The notes: generated by a model from the sequence alone, not told the origin. Positions 27,093-36,290 are shown, numbered from the stretch's first letter. The stretch: 64,000 nucleotides of DNA from Halorubrum aquaticum (GCF_900113615.1 NZ_FOPZ01000010.1:1-64000); one strand, 5' to 3'. A program made the numbers and translations.

Positions 27093-28163
27093 TCACGCCC
27101 GGCCCGAGCGCTCGACGCTCCCCGGAAGCGGCCCGTCGTATCCCTCGGGAACGTACGGACAGAGCGGGTCGCTCGCGAGCGGGTCGCCGGTGTGCGCGTA
27201 CGCCCGCGACCGGCTCCCGCCGCAGACGTTACGGAACTCGCAGGCGCCACACTTGCCGGTCAGCCGGTCCGGATCGCGGAGCGCCTCGAAGCGGTCGGCG
27301 TCGCGGTAGACGTCGACCACGGACTCCTCGCGGACGTTCCCGGCCGACTCCGGGAGGAACCCCGACGGGTACACCTCGCCGACGTGGCTCACGAACGCGA
27401 ACCCGCGACCGGCCGTGATCCCGCCGCGGCGCGCCGACCCCGTCCGGTCCCCCTGAAGCCCCACGCGCCGGTAGAACGGCGCCTCCGTGGTCTTCACGCC
27501 GAACGGCTCCGCCGCGTCGACCTCGTGGAGCCACTCCATCACCGCCTCCGCGCGCTCCGGGGAGACGGGGTCGAGGACCCGCCCGCGGCCGACGGGGACG
27601 AGGAAGAAGACGGACCAGAGGACGGCTCCGAGGTCGCGGACGCGGTCGCGGATCGTCGGGAGCTCCTCGACCGTCTCCGCACAGACCGTCGTGTTGATCT
27701 GAAGCGGCAGGCCGGCGTCGCGGGCCGCCTCCGCCGCCGTGAGGGTGTCCGCGAAGCTCGCCTCGCCGCGGAACGCGTCGTGGCTCTCGCGGGTCGCGCC
27801 GTCGAGGCTGAGCGCCATCCGTCGCACGCCGGCGTCCGCCAGACCCCGGACCCGCTCGGGCGTGAGCGAGCGGGTGCCGCTCGGGGTGATCGTCATTCGG
27901 TTTCCCCGCTCGGCCCCGTACTCCACCAGTTCGAGGAGGTCCTCGCGGGCGAGCGGGTCGCCGCCCGAGAGCACGACCAGCTGTCCGTCGCCGAACTCGG
28001 CCGCCTCGCGAAGCAGGCGCTTCCCCTCCGCCGTGGTGAGCTCGTCGGGGTGACGGGCCGGCTTCGCGTCGGCCCGACAGTGCCGACAGGCGAGTTCACA
28101 CGCCTGCGTGACTTCCCACACGAGCACCAGCGGACGCCGGTCGGTGTCGAGGTCGTCGAACAT
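27093..28163 (-). CDS. Radical SAM/SPASM protein, probable heme-pathway AhbD-like enzyme
   Basis: A 356-residue radical SAM enzyme. The SAM cluster motif CELACRHCRAD (CxxxCxxC) is near residue 22 and VVLSGGDPL follows. The C-terminal SPASM motif is CGACEFRNVCGGSRSRAYAH and ends with DPLCPY. Length and motifs match the TIGR04053 group, close to heme b synthase AhbD, which converts Fe-coproporphyrin III to heme. It is divergent from the small Htur_1727-type gene and an AhbC-like gene, which favours a heme role. RNase P RNA lies 53 bases downstream of its stop. Precise step is inferred. Confidence 0.82.
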   Translation of the reverse strand: MFDDLDTDRRPLVLVWEVTQACELACRHCRADAKPARHPDELTTAEGKRLLREAAEFGDGQLVVLSGGDPLAREDLLELVEYGAERGNRMTITPSGTRSLTPERVRGLADAGVRRMALSLDGATRESHDAFRGEASFADTLTAAEAARDAGLPLQINTTVCAETVEELPTIRDRVRDLGAVLWSVFFLVPVGRGRVLDPVSPERAEAVMEWLHEVDAAEPFGVKTTEAPFYRRVGLQGDRTGSARRGGITAGRGFAFVSHVGEVYPSGFLPESAGNVREESVVDVYRDADRFEALRDPDRLTGKCGACEFRNVCGGSRSRAYAHTGDPLASDPLCPYVPEGYDGPLPGSVERSGRA

Positions 28164-28286
28164 GGTCGTCTCTCGGCGGCTACGAGCCCCTCCCCGTTCA
28201 GCGATCGAGCGAACGTGTTCGCGGCGCGTTCCCATCCCCTGACAGCGCGCTCGAACCGATATGTCCCCGTCGTGGCTACGGCCCGC

Positions 28287-28637
28287 ATGGTCGAGAAAGC
28301 GCAGCGCAGCGTCGAGGAGACGCCCCGTCGGACCCGGGAACGACGCTGGGAGGTGTTCGTTCGCGAGTCGAAGTCGGACCCGATGCGACGCGTCGGGACC
28401 GTCGCGGCCCCGTCCCCGGCGGTCGCCCACGAGGAGGCGAGCCGGCTGTTCGCGTGGTACGCCCGCGACGTCTGGCTCTGTCCGGCGGACGAGACCCACC
28501 GGTTTTCGACGTACTCGCTCGCGGAGACCGAGGACGAGGAGGGTGACGCCGAGAACGCTCGTTCCGGTGGCGAACCGCGCGTCCACGAGGAGACGGAGGG
28601 GACCCCGAGGGTCCGAGGGGGAGAGGACCGTCGATGA
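28287..28637 (+). CDS. Htur_1727-family radical-SAM-partnered protein (PaaB-like)
   Basis: A 116-residue protein. The family (TIGR04031, Htur_1727) is named as a candidate modified-peptide precursor because it sits beside radical SAM genes. Its core RRWEVFVRESKSDPMRRVGT, then AAPSPAVAHEEASRLFA and DVWLCPADE resembles PaaB, a small non-catalytic structural protein, rather than a leader plus core peptide. The last 40 residues are charged and low complexity. Its stop overlaps the start of the AhbC-like gene by four bases (ATGA), so the two are translationally coupled. Confidence 0.78.
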   Translation: MVEKAQRSVEETPRRTRERRWEVFVRESKSDPMRRVGTVAAPSPAVAHEEASRLFAWYARDVWLCPADETHRFSTYSLAETEDEEGDAENARSGGEPRVHEETEGTPRVRGGEDRR

Positions 28638-29836
28638 TCTCGATCAGCAAGCTGCTGTGCGGGCTCGACGCCGAGAGCGACGGGCTCCGATACGACGCCG
28701 CCGACGGATCGGCCGAGCCGCAGATCACGGAGCGGAAACAGCGTCGCCCGGTCGTCGTCTGGAACGCAACGAAGCGGTGTAACCTCTACTGTGACCACTG
28801 CTACGCGGGCGCGGACTCCGACGGCGCGCCCGGCGAGCTCTCCACCGCGGAGGCGAAGGGGCTCCTCGGTCAGCTCGCCGACTACGGCGTCCCGGTCGTG
28901 CTCTTCTCCGGCGGCGAGCCGCTGATCCGCGAGGACCTCACGGAGCTCGTCGCGTACGCGGCGGACCGCGGGATCCGGCCGGTGCTCTCGACGAACGGGA
29001 CGCTCCTGACGCGGGAGGCCGCCGCCGAGTTGAAGGAGGCCGGGCTTCGGTACGCCGGCGTCTCCGTCGACGGGCTCGCCGAGCGCAACGACGCGTTCCG
29101 GGGGCGCGAGGGGGCGTTCGACGCGGCGGTCCGCGGCATCGAGGCGTGTCTCGACGTCGGGTTGAAGACCGGGCTCCGGTACACGATCACCGAGGCGAAC
29201 GCGCCCGATCTCGAGGGCGTGATCGACCTGCTCACCGACGTCGGCGTCGACCGGTTCTGCTTCTACCACCTGGATTACGGCGGCCGCGGGGCCGACATCG
29301 TCGACGTCGACCTCACGCCCGAGCGGAAGCGGGAGGCGGTCCGGACGCTCTGTGACCTCACCCGCGAGTACCACGACCGCGGCGAGGAGATCGAGACGCT
29401 GCTCGTGGGCAACTACGCCGACGCCGGCTACCTCGTCGAGTACGCCCGCCGGGAGCTGGGCGTCGAACACGCCGAGCGGATCCGCGAGTACCTCGAGCGG
29501 AACGGCGGCGATCCGGCCGGCGAGCGCGTCGCCGACGTCGACCCCGTCGGGAACGTCCACCTCACGCAGTTCTGGCAGGGCCACGCGCTCGGCAACGTCC
29601 GCGACCGCCCCTTCTCCGCGATCTGGGAGGACGAGTCGGACCCGCTCCTGTCCGCGCTGCGCGACCGCGACGAGCGGCTCACCGGGCGCTGTTCCGACTG
29701 TCAGTACCGCTCGATCTGTCGCGGCGGGTCACGGCTCCGGGCGCTGCGAACGACCGGCGACCTCTTCGCGCCCGACCCGCAGTGTTACCTCCGCGAGGAG
29801 GAGATCACGCCGGCGACGCCGGGCGCGGCGGACTGA
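28634..29836 (+). CDS. ahbC: Radical SAM/SPASM protein, probable AhbC (Fe-coproporphyrin synthase)
   Basis: A 400-residue radical SAM enzyme. The opening MISISKLLCGLDAESDGLRY and RRPVVVWNATKRCNLYCDHC are characteristic of AhbC, which removes acetate side chains from 12,18-didecarboxysiroheme. The CxxxCxxC motif lies near residue 48 and FSGGEPL follows. The SPASM end has CSDCQYRSICRGGSRLRA and DPQCYL. The usual CGG of the motif is CRGG here. It overlaps the preceding gene by four bases. No siroheme genes or ahbA/B are in the window. Assigned by family resemblance. Confidence 0.83.
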   Translation: MISISKLLCGLDAESDGLRYDAADGSAEPQITERKQRRPVVVWNATKRCNLYCDHCYAGADSDGAPGELSTAEAKGLLGQLADYGVPVVLFSGGEPLIREDLTELVAYAADRGIRPVLSTNGTLLTREAAAELKEAGLRYAGVSVDGLAERNDAFRGREGAFDAAVRGIEACLDVGLKTGLRYTITEANAPDLEGVIDLLTDVGVDRFCFYHLDYGGRGADIVDVDLTPERKREAVRTLCDLTREYHDRGEEIETLLVGNYADAGYLVEYARRELGVEHAERIREYLERNGGDPAGERVADVDPVGNVHLTQFWQGHALGNVRDRPFSAIWEDESDPLLSALRDRDERLTGRCSDCQYRSICRGGSRLRALRTTGDLFAPDPQCYLREEEITPATPGAAD

Positions 29837-29889
29837 CCGCGACGCGGCGTCCCGGTTCTCGATCCGGCCAACGCGCGGGGCCCGTCCGC

Positions 29890-30819
29890 TCAGAGCGGGA
29901 GCAGCGCCGCGCCGCCCTCCGCCATCTCCTGGAGTTCGTCGCTGTACGTTACGGTGACGTACAGCAGGGTGAAGATCACCGCGTTGTGGAGCCCGTGGAG
30001 CAGCGCCGGGACCACCAGGTTCTCGGTGTACTCGTAGACCGCGCCGAAGACCAGACTCGGGAAGAAGAGGATCGCGACCGTGGTGAGTCGTCCCGAGACC
30101 CCGCCCGTCAGCGCCATCACGTGGATGAACGCGAAGATCGCGGAGGCGATCGCGATGGCGGGTGCCGCCGGCAGCGACTCCCGGAGCCGCCCCTGGACGA
30201 CTCCGCGGTAGAGTATCTCCTCGCACGGGCCGACGACGAGGAACATCGCGACGACGAAGAGCGGGATGATCGTCGGGTTCTGTATCGCGAGCTCCGCGCT
30301 CTGGTTCGAGGCCGTCTCCGCGCCGAGCAGTTGGACGACGGAGGAGACGACCAGAAGCGTGATCACGATCACGACCCAGCCGCCGACCACGAGCCCGATC
30401 TCGGTCAGGCTCGGCCGCCGCACGCCCAGATACGAGACGATCCCGGACCGGTCGAAGCCCCGCCACGCGAGGTAGCCGACCGCGAGCCCGCCGAACGCGA
30501 CGTACTGGCCCACGATCAGCGTGAGCAGCACGTACACCGCGAGCGGCAGCCCGCCGACCGCGGTGTCGACGAGGAACAGCCCCTGTCCCCCGAGGAGCGC
30601 CAACACCGGACCGAGCACCCCGAGCGCCAGCGCGACGGCGACCGCGACGGCGGGCGAATCGTTGGGGGCGGTCGCCGACGGGTCGGTGGCAGGGTTTGCG
30701 GTCGAGTCGTCCTCGACGGCCGGCTCGGAGGCGGGGTCGTCGGGAGCGACGGAGTCGTCGTCGGTCGCGTCCGCGGCGGGCGCGCGGTCGACCGGATCGT
30801 CGCGGGAGGGATCCGTCAT
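29890..30819 (-). CDS. CPBP family intramembrane glutamic endopeptidase
   Basis: A 309-residue membrane protein. The first 55 residues are an acidic cytosolic tail. About eight helices follow. The CPBP (Rce1-like) motifs are present: GPCEEILYRGVVQGRL near residue 200, FAFIHVMAL, and the C-terminal VPALLHGLHNAVIF with conserved His and Asn. It cleaves an unknown membrane or prenylated substrate. The acidic tail is longer than in most relatives. It is convergent with the AhbC-like gene. Confidence 0.88.
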   Translation of the reverse strand: MTDPSRDDPVDRAPAADATDDDSVAPDDPASEPAVEDDSTANPATDPSATAPNDSPAVAVAVALALGVLGPVLALLGGQGLFLVDTAVGGLPLAVYVLLTLIVGQYVAFGGLAVGYLAWRGFDRSGIVSYLGVRRPSLTEIGLVVGGWVVIVITLLVVSSVVQLLGAETASNQSAELAIQNPTIIPLFVVAMFLVVGPCEEILYRGVVQGRLRESLPAAPAIAIASAIFAFIHVMALTGGVSGRLTTVAILFFPSLVFGAVYEYTENLVVPALLHGLHNAVIFTLLYVTVTYSDELQEMAEGGAALLPL

Positions 30820-30901
30820 CGTCCCCCGTTGGAGGCGACCGGGCAAAGGGTTTGTCCGTCGGTCGCGGGTCGCCGTCGCCGCGGCGGCGAACGAGTCGTC
30901 G

Positions 30902-31447
30902 TCATCGGTACAACAGCTCGTACCACGTCACGGCGGTCACCGCCCGGCCGTCACGGAGTTCGTCGTCGACGACGCTCGCGAGCAGGTCGTCGTAGGGGAC
31001 GGTCTCGACCGCGATCGACTCGTCGTGGTCGAGGTCGCGGTCGGCGGTCGGCTCACAGCCCGTCGCGAGGAAGTGGTGGTGGACCGCGTTCGTCACGCCG
31101 TTGGCGGGCTCCACCGTCGTGAGCCGTTCGAACTCCGCCGCCTCGTAGCCGGTCTCCTCGGCGAGTTCGCGGGCGGCCGCCCGCTCGAGGTCGTCGCGGT
31201 CCTCGGGCTCGACCGTCCCGGCGGGTAGCCCGCGGTTGGTCCGGCCGACGGCCTGTCGCCACTCGTCGATGACCACGACGTCGCCGTCGGGCGTCAGCGG
31301 CAACACGACCACCGCCGGCGGCTCGTCGACGTAGTGGTACTCCCCGTCCCTGCCGTCGGGGAACCGGACCGCGTCGCGGCGCACGTCGAACCCCGGACAG
31401 CGGTAGTCGATCTCCGTGTCTGTCGTCTCCCACGCGAGGTCGTCCAT
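30902..31447 (-). CDS. NUDIX hydrolase, probable ADP-ribose pyrophosphatase
   Basis: A 181-residue NUDIX protein. The box can be traced as GLPAGTVEPEDRDDLERAAA followed by RELAEETGYEA, matching Gx5Ex7REUxEExGU closely. The upstream strand PAVVVLPLTPDGDVVVIDEW and downstream VEPANGVTN are typical of ADP-ribose pyrophosphatases. It may clear ADP-ribose made by NAD turnover. The ATG at 31447 is the first that gives a family-length N-terminus. Confidence 0.88.
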   Translation of the reverse strand: MDDLAWETTDTEIDYRCPGFDVRRDAVRFPDGRDGEYHYVDEPPAVVVLPLTPDGDVVVIDEWRQAVGRTNRGLPAGTVEPEDRDDLERAAARELAEETGYEAAEFERLTTVEPANGVTNAVHHHFLATGCEPTADRDLDHDESIAVETVPYDDLLASVVDDELRDGRAVTAVTWYELLYR

Positions 31448-31518
31448 GTCCCCGACTCGGCGCTCGGCGAGGTAAACCCTCGGCATCGGGCCGGCGACGC
31501 GTTCGGGTACCGCCGATC

Positions 31519-31971
31519 TCACCCGCGATCCGTCGTCGACCGCCGGTCCCGGACCGTCGCGGCCACGCGCGCTGCGACCGTCCCGCCGATCCACGCCAGC
31601 GTCCCCAACACGAGCGCCTGAACGCCGAGGTAGACGAGGCCGTCGACCCCGAGGAGCGCGGCGACCCGTTCGAGGAGGGGCCGTCCGGGGAGGCCGAGCA
31701 GATAGTGGTCTGCGCTGTACCCGAGGAGGGACGCGTAGACGACGACCCACGCGACCGCCAGCCCGTCGCCGCGATGTGCGAGGGCGGCGGCGACGAGGAC
31801 GCCGGCGACCGCCGCGTCCCACGGGAGGAACACGACGCCGCCGGGGATCTCGAAGACGCCGACGGCGTAGCCGACGAAGACGCCGAGGAAACACAGCGCG
31901 GCGGGGAGGAGCCGCCGGAGTGGACCGCGTTCGTTCGAGCCGATGAGGACCGTTCGGAGCGATGGGGACAC
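31519..31971 (-). CDS. Hypothetical four-helix membrane protein
   Basis: About 150 residues with four hydrophobic segments. I place the start at GTG 31971. A TTTATCA element lies about 25 bases upstream, and a GGAGGAG purine run precedes the codon. Longer ATG starts at 32076 and 32121 add only Arg/Gly-rich sequence upstream of that element. Segments such as PWDAAVAGVLVAAALAHRGD and GVDGLVYLGVQALVLGTLAW are visible. I recognise no family. It is divergent from the ABC exporter. Confidence 0.6.
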   Translation of the reverse strand: MSPSLRTVLIGSNERGPLRRLLPAALCFLGVFVGYAVGVFEIPGGVVFLPWDAAVAGVLVAAALAHRGDGLAVAWVVVYASLLGYSADHYLLGLPGRPLLERVAALLGVDGLVYLGVQALVLGTLAWIGGTVAARVAATVRDRRSTTDRG

Positions 31972-32147
31972 GTCGGCGTCTCCTCCGGCATGACTGATAA
32001 ACCCACGGGGTCGCGCCGGCGTCCCGGATCGGCCGGGCCGATCGCGTTCGTCGCCGAAACCGTCGATAGCGGCCATCCTCTCCGGTTCGTATCGGCCGGG
32101 ACCGATCCGAAGGAAACGCACTTGCCTCGTGGCCCGATAGGACCGAT

Positions 32148-34094
32148 ATGAGTGGGGCCGAGTGGGAGGAAGACGACCCGTTCGAGGAGCAGCGCGCGGA
32201 GGTCGAGAACCCGATGAAGCGGCTCTTCGCCGAGTACGGTCGCCCGTACCTCCCGCAGGCGTCCGTCGGGGTCCTCGCCAGCGTCTTCGCGCGGCTGCTC
32301 GATCTGCTCCCGCCGCTGATGCTGGGGATCGCCATCGACGCCGTCTTCTACGAGGACGCGCGCTTCAGCGACCAGATCCCGCTCGTGGTCCTGCCGGACG
32401 CGTGGCTCCCGGCGGGCCGTACCGAGCAGTTCTGGTTCACGATCGCCGTCATCGCCGGAGCGTTCGCGCTCGGCGCGGCGTTCCACTGGGTCCGTAACTG
32501 GGGGTTCAACGCGTTCGCCCAGAACATCCAACACGACGTCCGGACCGACACCTACGACCGGATGCAGCGGCTGAACATGGAGTTCTTCTCGGACAAACAG
32601 ACCGGCGAGATGATGTCGATCCTCTCGAACGACGTGAACCGGCTCGAGCGGTTCCTCAACGACGGAATGAACTCGCTGTTCCGGCTCGCCGTGATGGTCG
32701 TCGGCATCGGCGGACTCCTGGTGTGGATCAACTGGCAGCTGGCCCTCGTGGCGCTCCTGCCGGTCCCGGTCATCGCCGGGTTCACGTACGTCTTCATCCG
32801 GACGATCCAGCCGAAGTACGCCGAGGTCCGTTCCTCGGTCGGGAAGATGAACTCCCGGCTGGAGAACAACCTCGGCGGCATTCAGGTGATCAAGTCCTCG
32901 AACACCGAGCCGTACGAGTCCGACCGCGTCGACGACGTCTCGATGGACTACTTCGACGCCAACTGGGGCGCGATCCAGACCCGGATCAAGTTCTTCCCGG
33001 CGCTGCGGGTGCTCGCGGGCATCGGCTTCGTGTTCACCTTCGTCGTCGGCGGCCTCTGGGTGTTTCAGGACGCGCCGCCGGGACCCTTCACCGGCGAGCT
33101 CTCCGTCGGGATGTTCGTCGTGTTCATCCTCTACACCCAGCGGTTCATCTGGCCGATGGCGCAGTTCGGCCAGATCATCAACATGTACCAGCGCGCCAGG
33201 GCCTCCTCGGAGCGGATCTTCGGGCTGATGGACGAGCCCTCGAAGCTCGAGGAGGACGCCGACGCCCCGGATCTGGTCGTCGAGGAGGGAGAGGTCGTCT
33301 ACGACGGCGTCACCTTCGGCTACGACGAGGAGCCGATAGTCCGGGACGTCGACTTCGCCGTCGACGGCGGCGAGACGCTCGCGCTGGTCGGACCGACCGG
33401 GGCCGGGAAGTCGACCGTCCTCAAACTGTTGCTCCGGATGTACGACGTCGACGAGGGGTCGATCCGGATCGACGGCCAGGACGTCGGCGAGGTCACGCTG
33501 CGGTCGCTGCGCCGGTCGATCGGCTACGTCGGGCAGTCGTCGTACCTGTTCTACGGCACCGTTCGCGAGAACATCACCTACGGGGCCTTCGAGGCGACCG
33601 ACGAGGAGGTCCGCGAGGCCGCGAAGGCCGCGGAGGCACACGCGTTCATCGAGAACCTCCCGGACGGCTACGACACGATGGTGGGCGAACGCGGCGTGAA
33701 GCTCTCCGGCGGACAACGCCAGCGAGTCACCATCGCCCGTGCGGTGTTGAAGGACCCCGACGTCCTCGTCCTCGACGAGGCCACCTCGGACGTCGACACG
33801 GAGACGGAGATGCTGATCCAGCGGTCGATAGACCGACTTACCGCCGACCGGACGACGTTCGCGATCGCCCACCGGCTCTCGACCATCAAGGACGCCGACA
33901 CCATCCTCGTGTTGGAGGACGGCGAGGTCGTCGAGCGGGGCACCCACGACGAGCTGTTGGAGAACGGGGGGCTGTACGCGCACCTCTGGGGCGTCCAGGC
34001 CGGCGAGATCGACGAGCTGCCGCAGGAGTTCATCGACCGAGCCCAAGAGCGGACCGCGCGAGTCCTCGAGGACGCCGAGGGCGACGACGATTAG
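32148..34094 (+). CDS. ABC exporter, fused permease and ATPase
   Basis: A 648-residue half-transporter (MdlB/MsbA type). The transmembrane domain covers about residues 35-355, with six helices and the coupling segment FFSDKQTGEMMSILSNDVNR. The nucleotide-binding domain has Walker A GPTGAGKS near residue 414, signature LSGGQRQR near 519, Walker B DVLVLDEAT near 540 and the switch His in AIAHRLSTIKDAD. It should work as a homodimer to export lipids, drugs or peptides. Substrate unknown. The C-terminal 25 residues are an acidic tail. Confidence 0.93.
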   Translation: MSGAEWEEDDPFEEQRAEVENPMKRLFAEYGRPYLPQASVGVLASVFARLLDLLPPLMLGIAIDAVFYEDARFSDQIPLVVLPDAWLPAGRTEQFWFTIAVIAGAFALGAAFHWVRNWGFNAFAQNIQHDVRTDTYDRMQRLNMEFFSDKQTGEMMSILSNDVNRLERFLNDGMNSLFRLAVMVVGIGGLLVWINWQLALVALLPVPVIAGFTYVFIRTIQPKYAEVRSSVGKMNSRLENNLGGIQVIKSSNTEPYESDRVDDVSMDYFDANWGAIQTRIKFFPALRVLAGIGFVFTFVVGGLWVFQDAPPGPFTGELSVGMFVVFILYTQRFIWPMAQFGQIINMYQRARASSERIFGLMDEPSKLEEDADAPDLVVEEGEVVYDGVTFGYDEEPIVRDVDFAVDGGETLALVGPTGAGKSTVLKLLLRMYDVDEGSIRIDGQDVGEVTLRSLRRSIGYVGQSSYLFYGTVRENITYGAFEATDEEVREAAKAAEAHAFIENLPDGYDTMVGERGVKLSGGQRQRVTIARAVLKDPDVLVLDEATSDVDTETEMLIQRSIDRLTADRTTFAIAHRLSTIKDADTILVLEDGEVVERGTHDELLENGGLYAHLWGVQAGEIDELPQEFIDRAQERTARVLEDAEGDDD

Positions 34095-34156
34095 CGAGGC
34101 CGGCGACGACGACTAACGGGCTCGACCTCTACGAGCGACGGACGGTCCGGACGCGC

Positions 34157-34474
34157 TCACGGCGCCCGTCGGCTCCAGTCCCCGGTCTCCCTGCCGACCG
34201 TCTCCGGGTCGACGGAGTTCCCGGTCCCGTCGACCCCGACGGCCGCGAGGATCACGTCGCGGACCTGGCGCGGTTCGCGGAACGTCGCCACCTCGGTCCG
34301 GCGCAACACCTCCTCCAGTCGGTCCGTTCCGCCGGCGTGTTCGAGTTCGAAGCCGCCGTACTGCTCTATCAACTCCTCTTTCGTCACCGGGTAGACGTGT
34401 TCGCGGAGCGCCGGCTTCAGCGGGCCGAACCGAACGCCGTAGACGGCCTCCGAGGTGGTCTCGTCGTCGGACAT
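34157..34474 (-). CDS. DUF5789-like haloarchaeal protein
   Basis: A 105-residue acidic soluble protein. The segment EHVYPVTKEELIEQYGGFEL and the following EVLRR and REPRQVRDVILAAV pattern are those of the haloarchaeal DUF5789 family, short helical proteins of unknown function. No metal or catalytic site is visible. It is convergent with the ABC exporter and has 127 bases to the divergent creatininase-like gene. Confidence 0.78.
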   Translation of the reverse strand: MSDDETTSEAVYGVRFGPLKPALREHVYPVTKEELIEQYGGFELEHAGGTDRLEEVLRRTEVATFREPRQVRDVILAAVGVDGTGNSVDPETVGRETGDWSRRAP

Positions 34475-34601
34475 ACCCGCCGATCCACGCCCGACGGATT
34501 AAGTATCGGGGGACGAATCGTGACGAGGATCGATCCCGACGGTCCCCGCGGCGCCGACGGTCGACCGTCGACTATACGGGGCCGGTCCCCGGAGGAACGG
34601 T

Positions 34602-35378
34602 ATGCGACTCGCGGACGCGACCTGGACCGACGTGCGGGACGCCGACGTCGACGTGGCGCTCCTGCCGGTCGGCAGCACCGAACAGCACGGCCCCCACGCG
34701 CCGCTCGGCACCGACACGCTGAACGCGGTCGCCGTCGCGGAGGCGGCCGCGGCGGCGTACGACGCGGAGCCGCGAGCGGGCGTCGCCGACGGCGTCCCGC
34801 GCGGCGAGGCGCTCGTCGGGCCCCCTATCCCCGTCGGCGTCGCCGAGGAGCACCGCGCGTTCGACGGGACGATGTGGGTGAGCCCCGACGCCTTCCGGGC
34901 GTACGTGCGGGAGGCGGCCGCCTCGTTCCCGGCACACGGCGTCGACCGCGTCGTCCTCGTGAACGGCCACGGGGGGAACGTCGAGGCGCTCGCGGAGGTC
35001 GCTCGCCGCTTCTCGCGTGACCCCGCCCACGACGGCTACGGCGTCGCGTTCACTTGGTTCGAGGCGGTCGGCGAGCACGCGGGCGACATGGGCCACGCGG
35101 GGCCGCTGGAGACGGCGCTGTTGCGCGCGGCGAACCCCGACCTCGTCCGGGAGGACCGCGTCGACGACGCGCGCGACGGGGGAACCGACCGCTGGGGCGA
35201 GTGGGTCTCGGGCGTGAACCTCGCGCACGACTCCCACGAGTTCACCGACAACGGGGTCGTCGGCGACCCGACCGCGGGCGACGCCGAGCGCGGCCGGGAG
35301 CTGCTCGACCTCGCGGGCGACGCGCTCGCCGAACTGGCGCGGACGGTCGTCGACCGGGAGACAGAAAACGACGGGTAG
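34602..35378 (+). CDS. Creatininase family amidohydrolase
   Basis: A 258-residue metal-dependent amidohydrolase. The metal ligands lie in VGSTEQHGPHAPLGTDT near residue 30, NGHGGN near 125 and MGHAGPLETALLRA near 165. The family includes creatinine amidohydrolase, FAPy deformylase ArfB and the mycofactocin peptidase MftE. None of the related pathway genes is adjacent, so the substrate remains open. The start ATG follows a short purine run. It is convergent with the next gene, only 5 bases apart. Confidence 0.88.
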   Translation: MRLADATWTDVRDADVDVALLPVGSTEQHGPHAPLGTDTLNAVAVAEAAAAAYDAEPRAGVADGVPRGEALVGPPIPVGVAEEHRAFDGTMWVSPDAFRAYVREAAASFPAHGVDRVVLVNGHGGNVEALAEVARRFSRDPAHDGYGVAFTWFEAVGEHAGDMGHAGPLETALLRAANPDLVREDRVDDARDGGTDRWGEWVSGVNLAHDSHEFTDNGVVGDPTAGDAERGRELLDLAGDALAELARTVVDRETENDG

Positions 35379-35383
35379 CCCGC

Positions 35384-35668
35384 TCAGATGAGGTCGTCCG
35401 GGTCGTGGGCGTCGCGCATCCGACGCGCCTCCGCCGCGTAGCGCTCCCGTAGCTCCGGGTCGTCGACGGCCCCGAGCTCGCCCGGGCCGGCCTCGACGGC
35501 CGCGGTGGTGTCCCGCACGTCCGAGAAGGACGTGAGCGCGCGCTCCTTCCGGAAGTACCGCTCGCCGTCCGGCGTGGCGTACGTGAGGATCACCACGTTC
35601 TGCTCGTCGTCGGAGTAGGTCCGCTCGACCAGCCAGACGCGAACGTCCTCCGTGGTTGGTTCCGCCAT
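35384..35668 (-). CDS. Conserved hypothetical protein
   Basis: A 94-residue soluble protein without cysteines. It starts MAEPTTEDVRVWLVERTYSD, and residues 20-45 form an apparent beta hairpin (NVVILTYATPDGERYFRKER). The ATG at 35668 was preferred to one at 35695. A GTTTATG element lies around 35692-35699, which would be a TATA box 26-30 bases before 35668 and would be inside the longer version. I recognise no family. Confidence 0.7.
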   Translation of the reverse strand: MAEPTTEDVRVWLVERTYSDDEQNVVILTYATPDGERYFRKERALTSFSDVRDTTAAVEAGPGELGAVDDPELRERYAAEARRMRDAHDPDDLI

Positions 35669-35788
35669 GTCGGAGGGTTGGGCCGCGCGGGACATAAACG
35701 GCGGAGGGCGTTCCCGTTCGGGAAGACGACCCGAGGAGGACCCGAGCGCGGAGGGATCGGAAGACGCCGAGAGCCGAGAACGAGGAAG

Positions 35789-36187
35789 CTACTCGTCGTC
35801 GTCGGCGTCCTGGAGCGCGCCGCGGATCGCGGGGACCGTCCCGGTGAGCGAGGCCACCTCCTCGGCGGCCGACTCGATGTCGCCCACGAGCGACTGTAGG
35901 TCGGCGATCTCGTCTTCGAGGTCCTCGGCGTCCTCGAAGGCGTCGGCGCGCTCGCCGAGGACGTACGCCTTCTTCGCCGACCGGACGTGGTCGACCGCGT
36001 CCCCGACGTCGAGAGCCGATTTGAGCCCGTTGAGCGCGCCGAGCACGTTCTCGGCGTCGGTCACCCACACGTCGTCGGGGTCGGGCAGTTCCTCGCGGGC
36101 GGCTTCGAGGTGTTCCTCGACCTCCGCGCGGGTCTCCGCGGCCGCCTCCCCGAACAGGTCGTCGTCGTCGAACGTGGACTGGCTCAT
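35789..36187 (-). CDS. DUF5790-like haloarchaeal protein
   Basis: A 132-residue, highly acidic, helical protein. It begins MSQSTFDDDDLFGEAAAETR, the typical opening of the haloarchaeal DUF5790 family. A Leu-rich heptad pattern between residues 75 and 120 suggests coiled coil. Function unknown. A GATATAAACC TATA box lies 26 bases upstream, so the transcript is probably leaderless. Confidence 0.85.
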   Translation of the reverse strand: MSQSTFDDDDLFGEAAAETRAEVEEHLEAAREELPDPDDVWVTDAENVLGALNGLKSALDVGDAVDHVRSAKKAYVLGERADAFEDAEDLEDEIADLQSLVGDIESAAEEVASLTGTVPAIRGALQDADDDE

Positions 36188-36208
36188 GCGGGGACCGTCG
36201 TGCCGACG

Positions 36209-36219
36209 CGGTTTATATC
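36209..36219 (-). promoter_or_regulatory. TATA box for the DUF5790-like gene
   Basis: GGATATAAACC on the minus strand is centred about 26 bases before the ATG at 36187. It is one of the clearest haloarchaeal TATA boxes in the window. Confidence 0.65.
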
Positions 36220-36290
36220 CGAGCCCGAAAGCGAAAGTGAAATCCGGCGATAGCGTGGCCCCGTGTGGGATCGACGAAGTCGCGTGCGGC

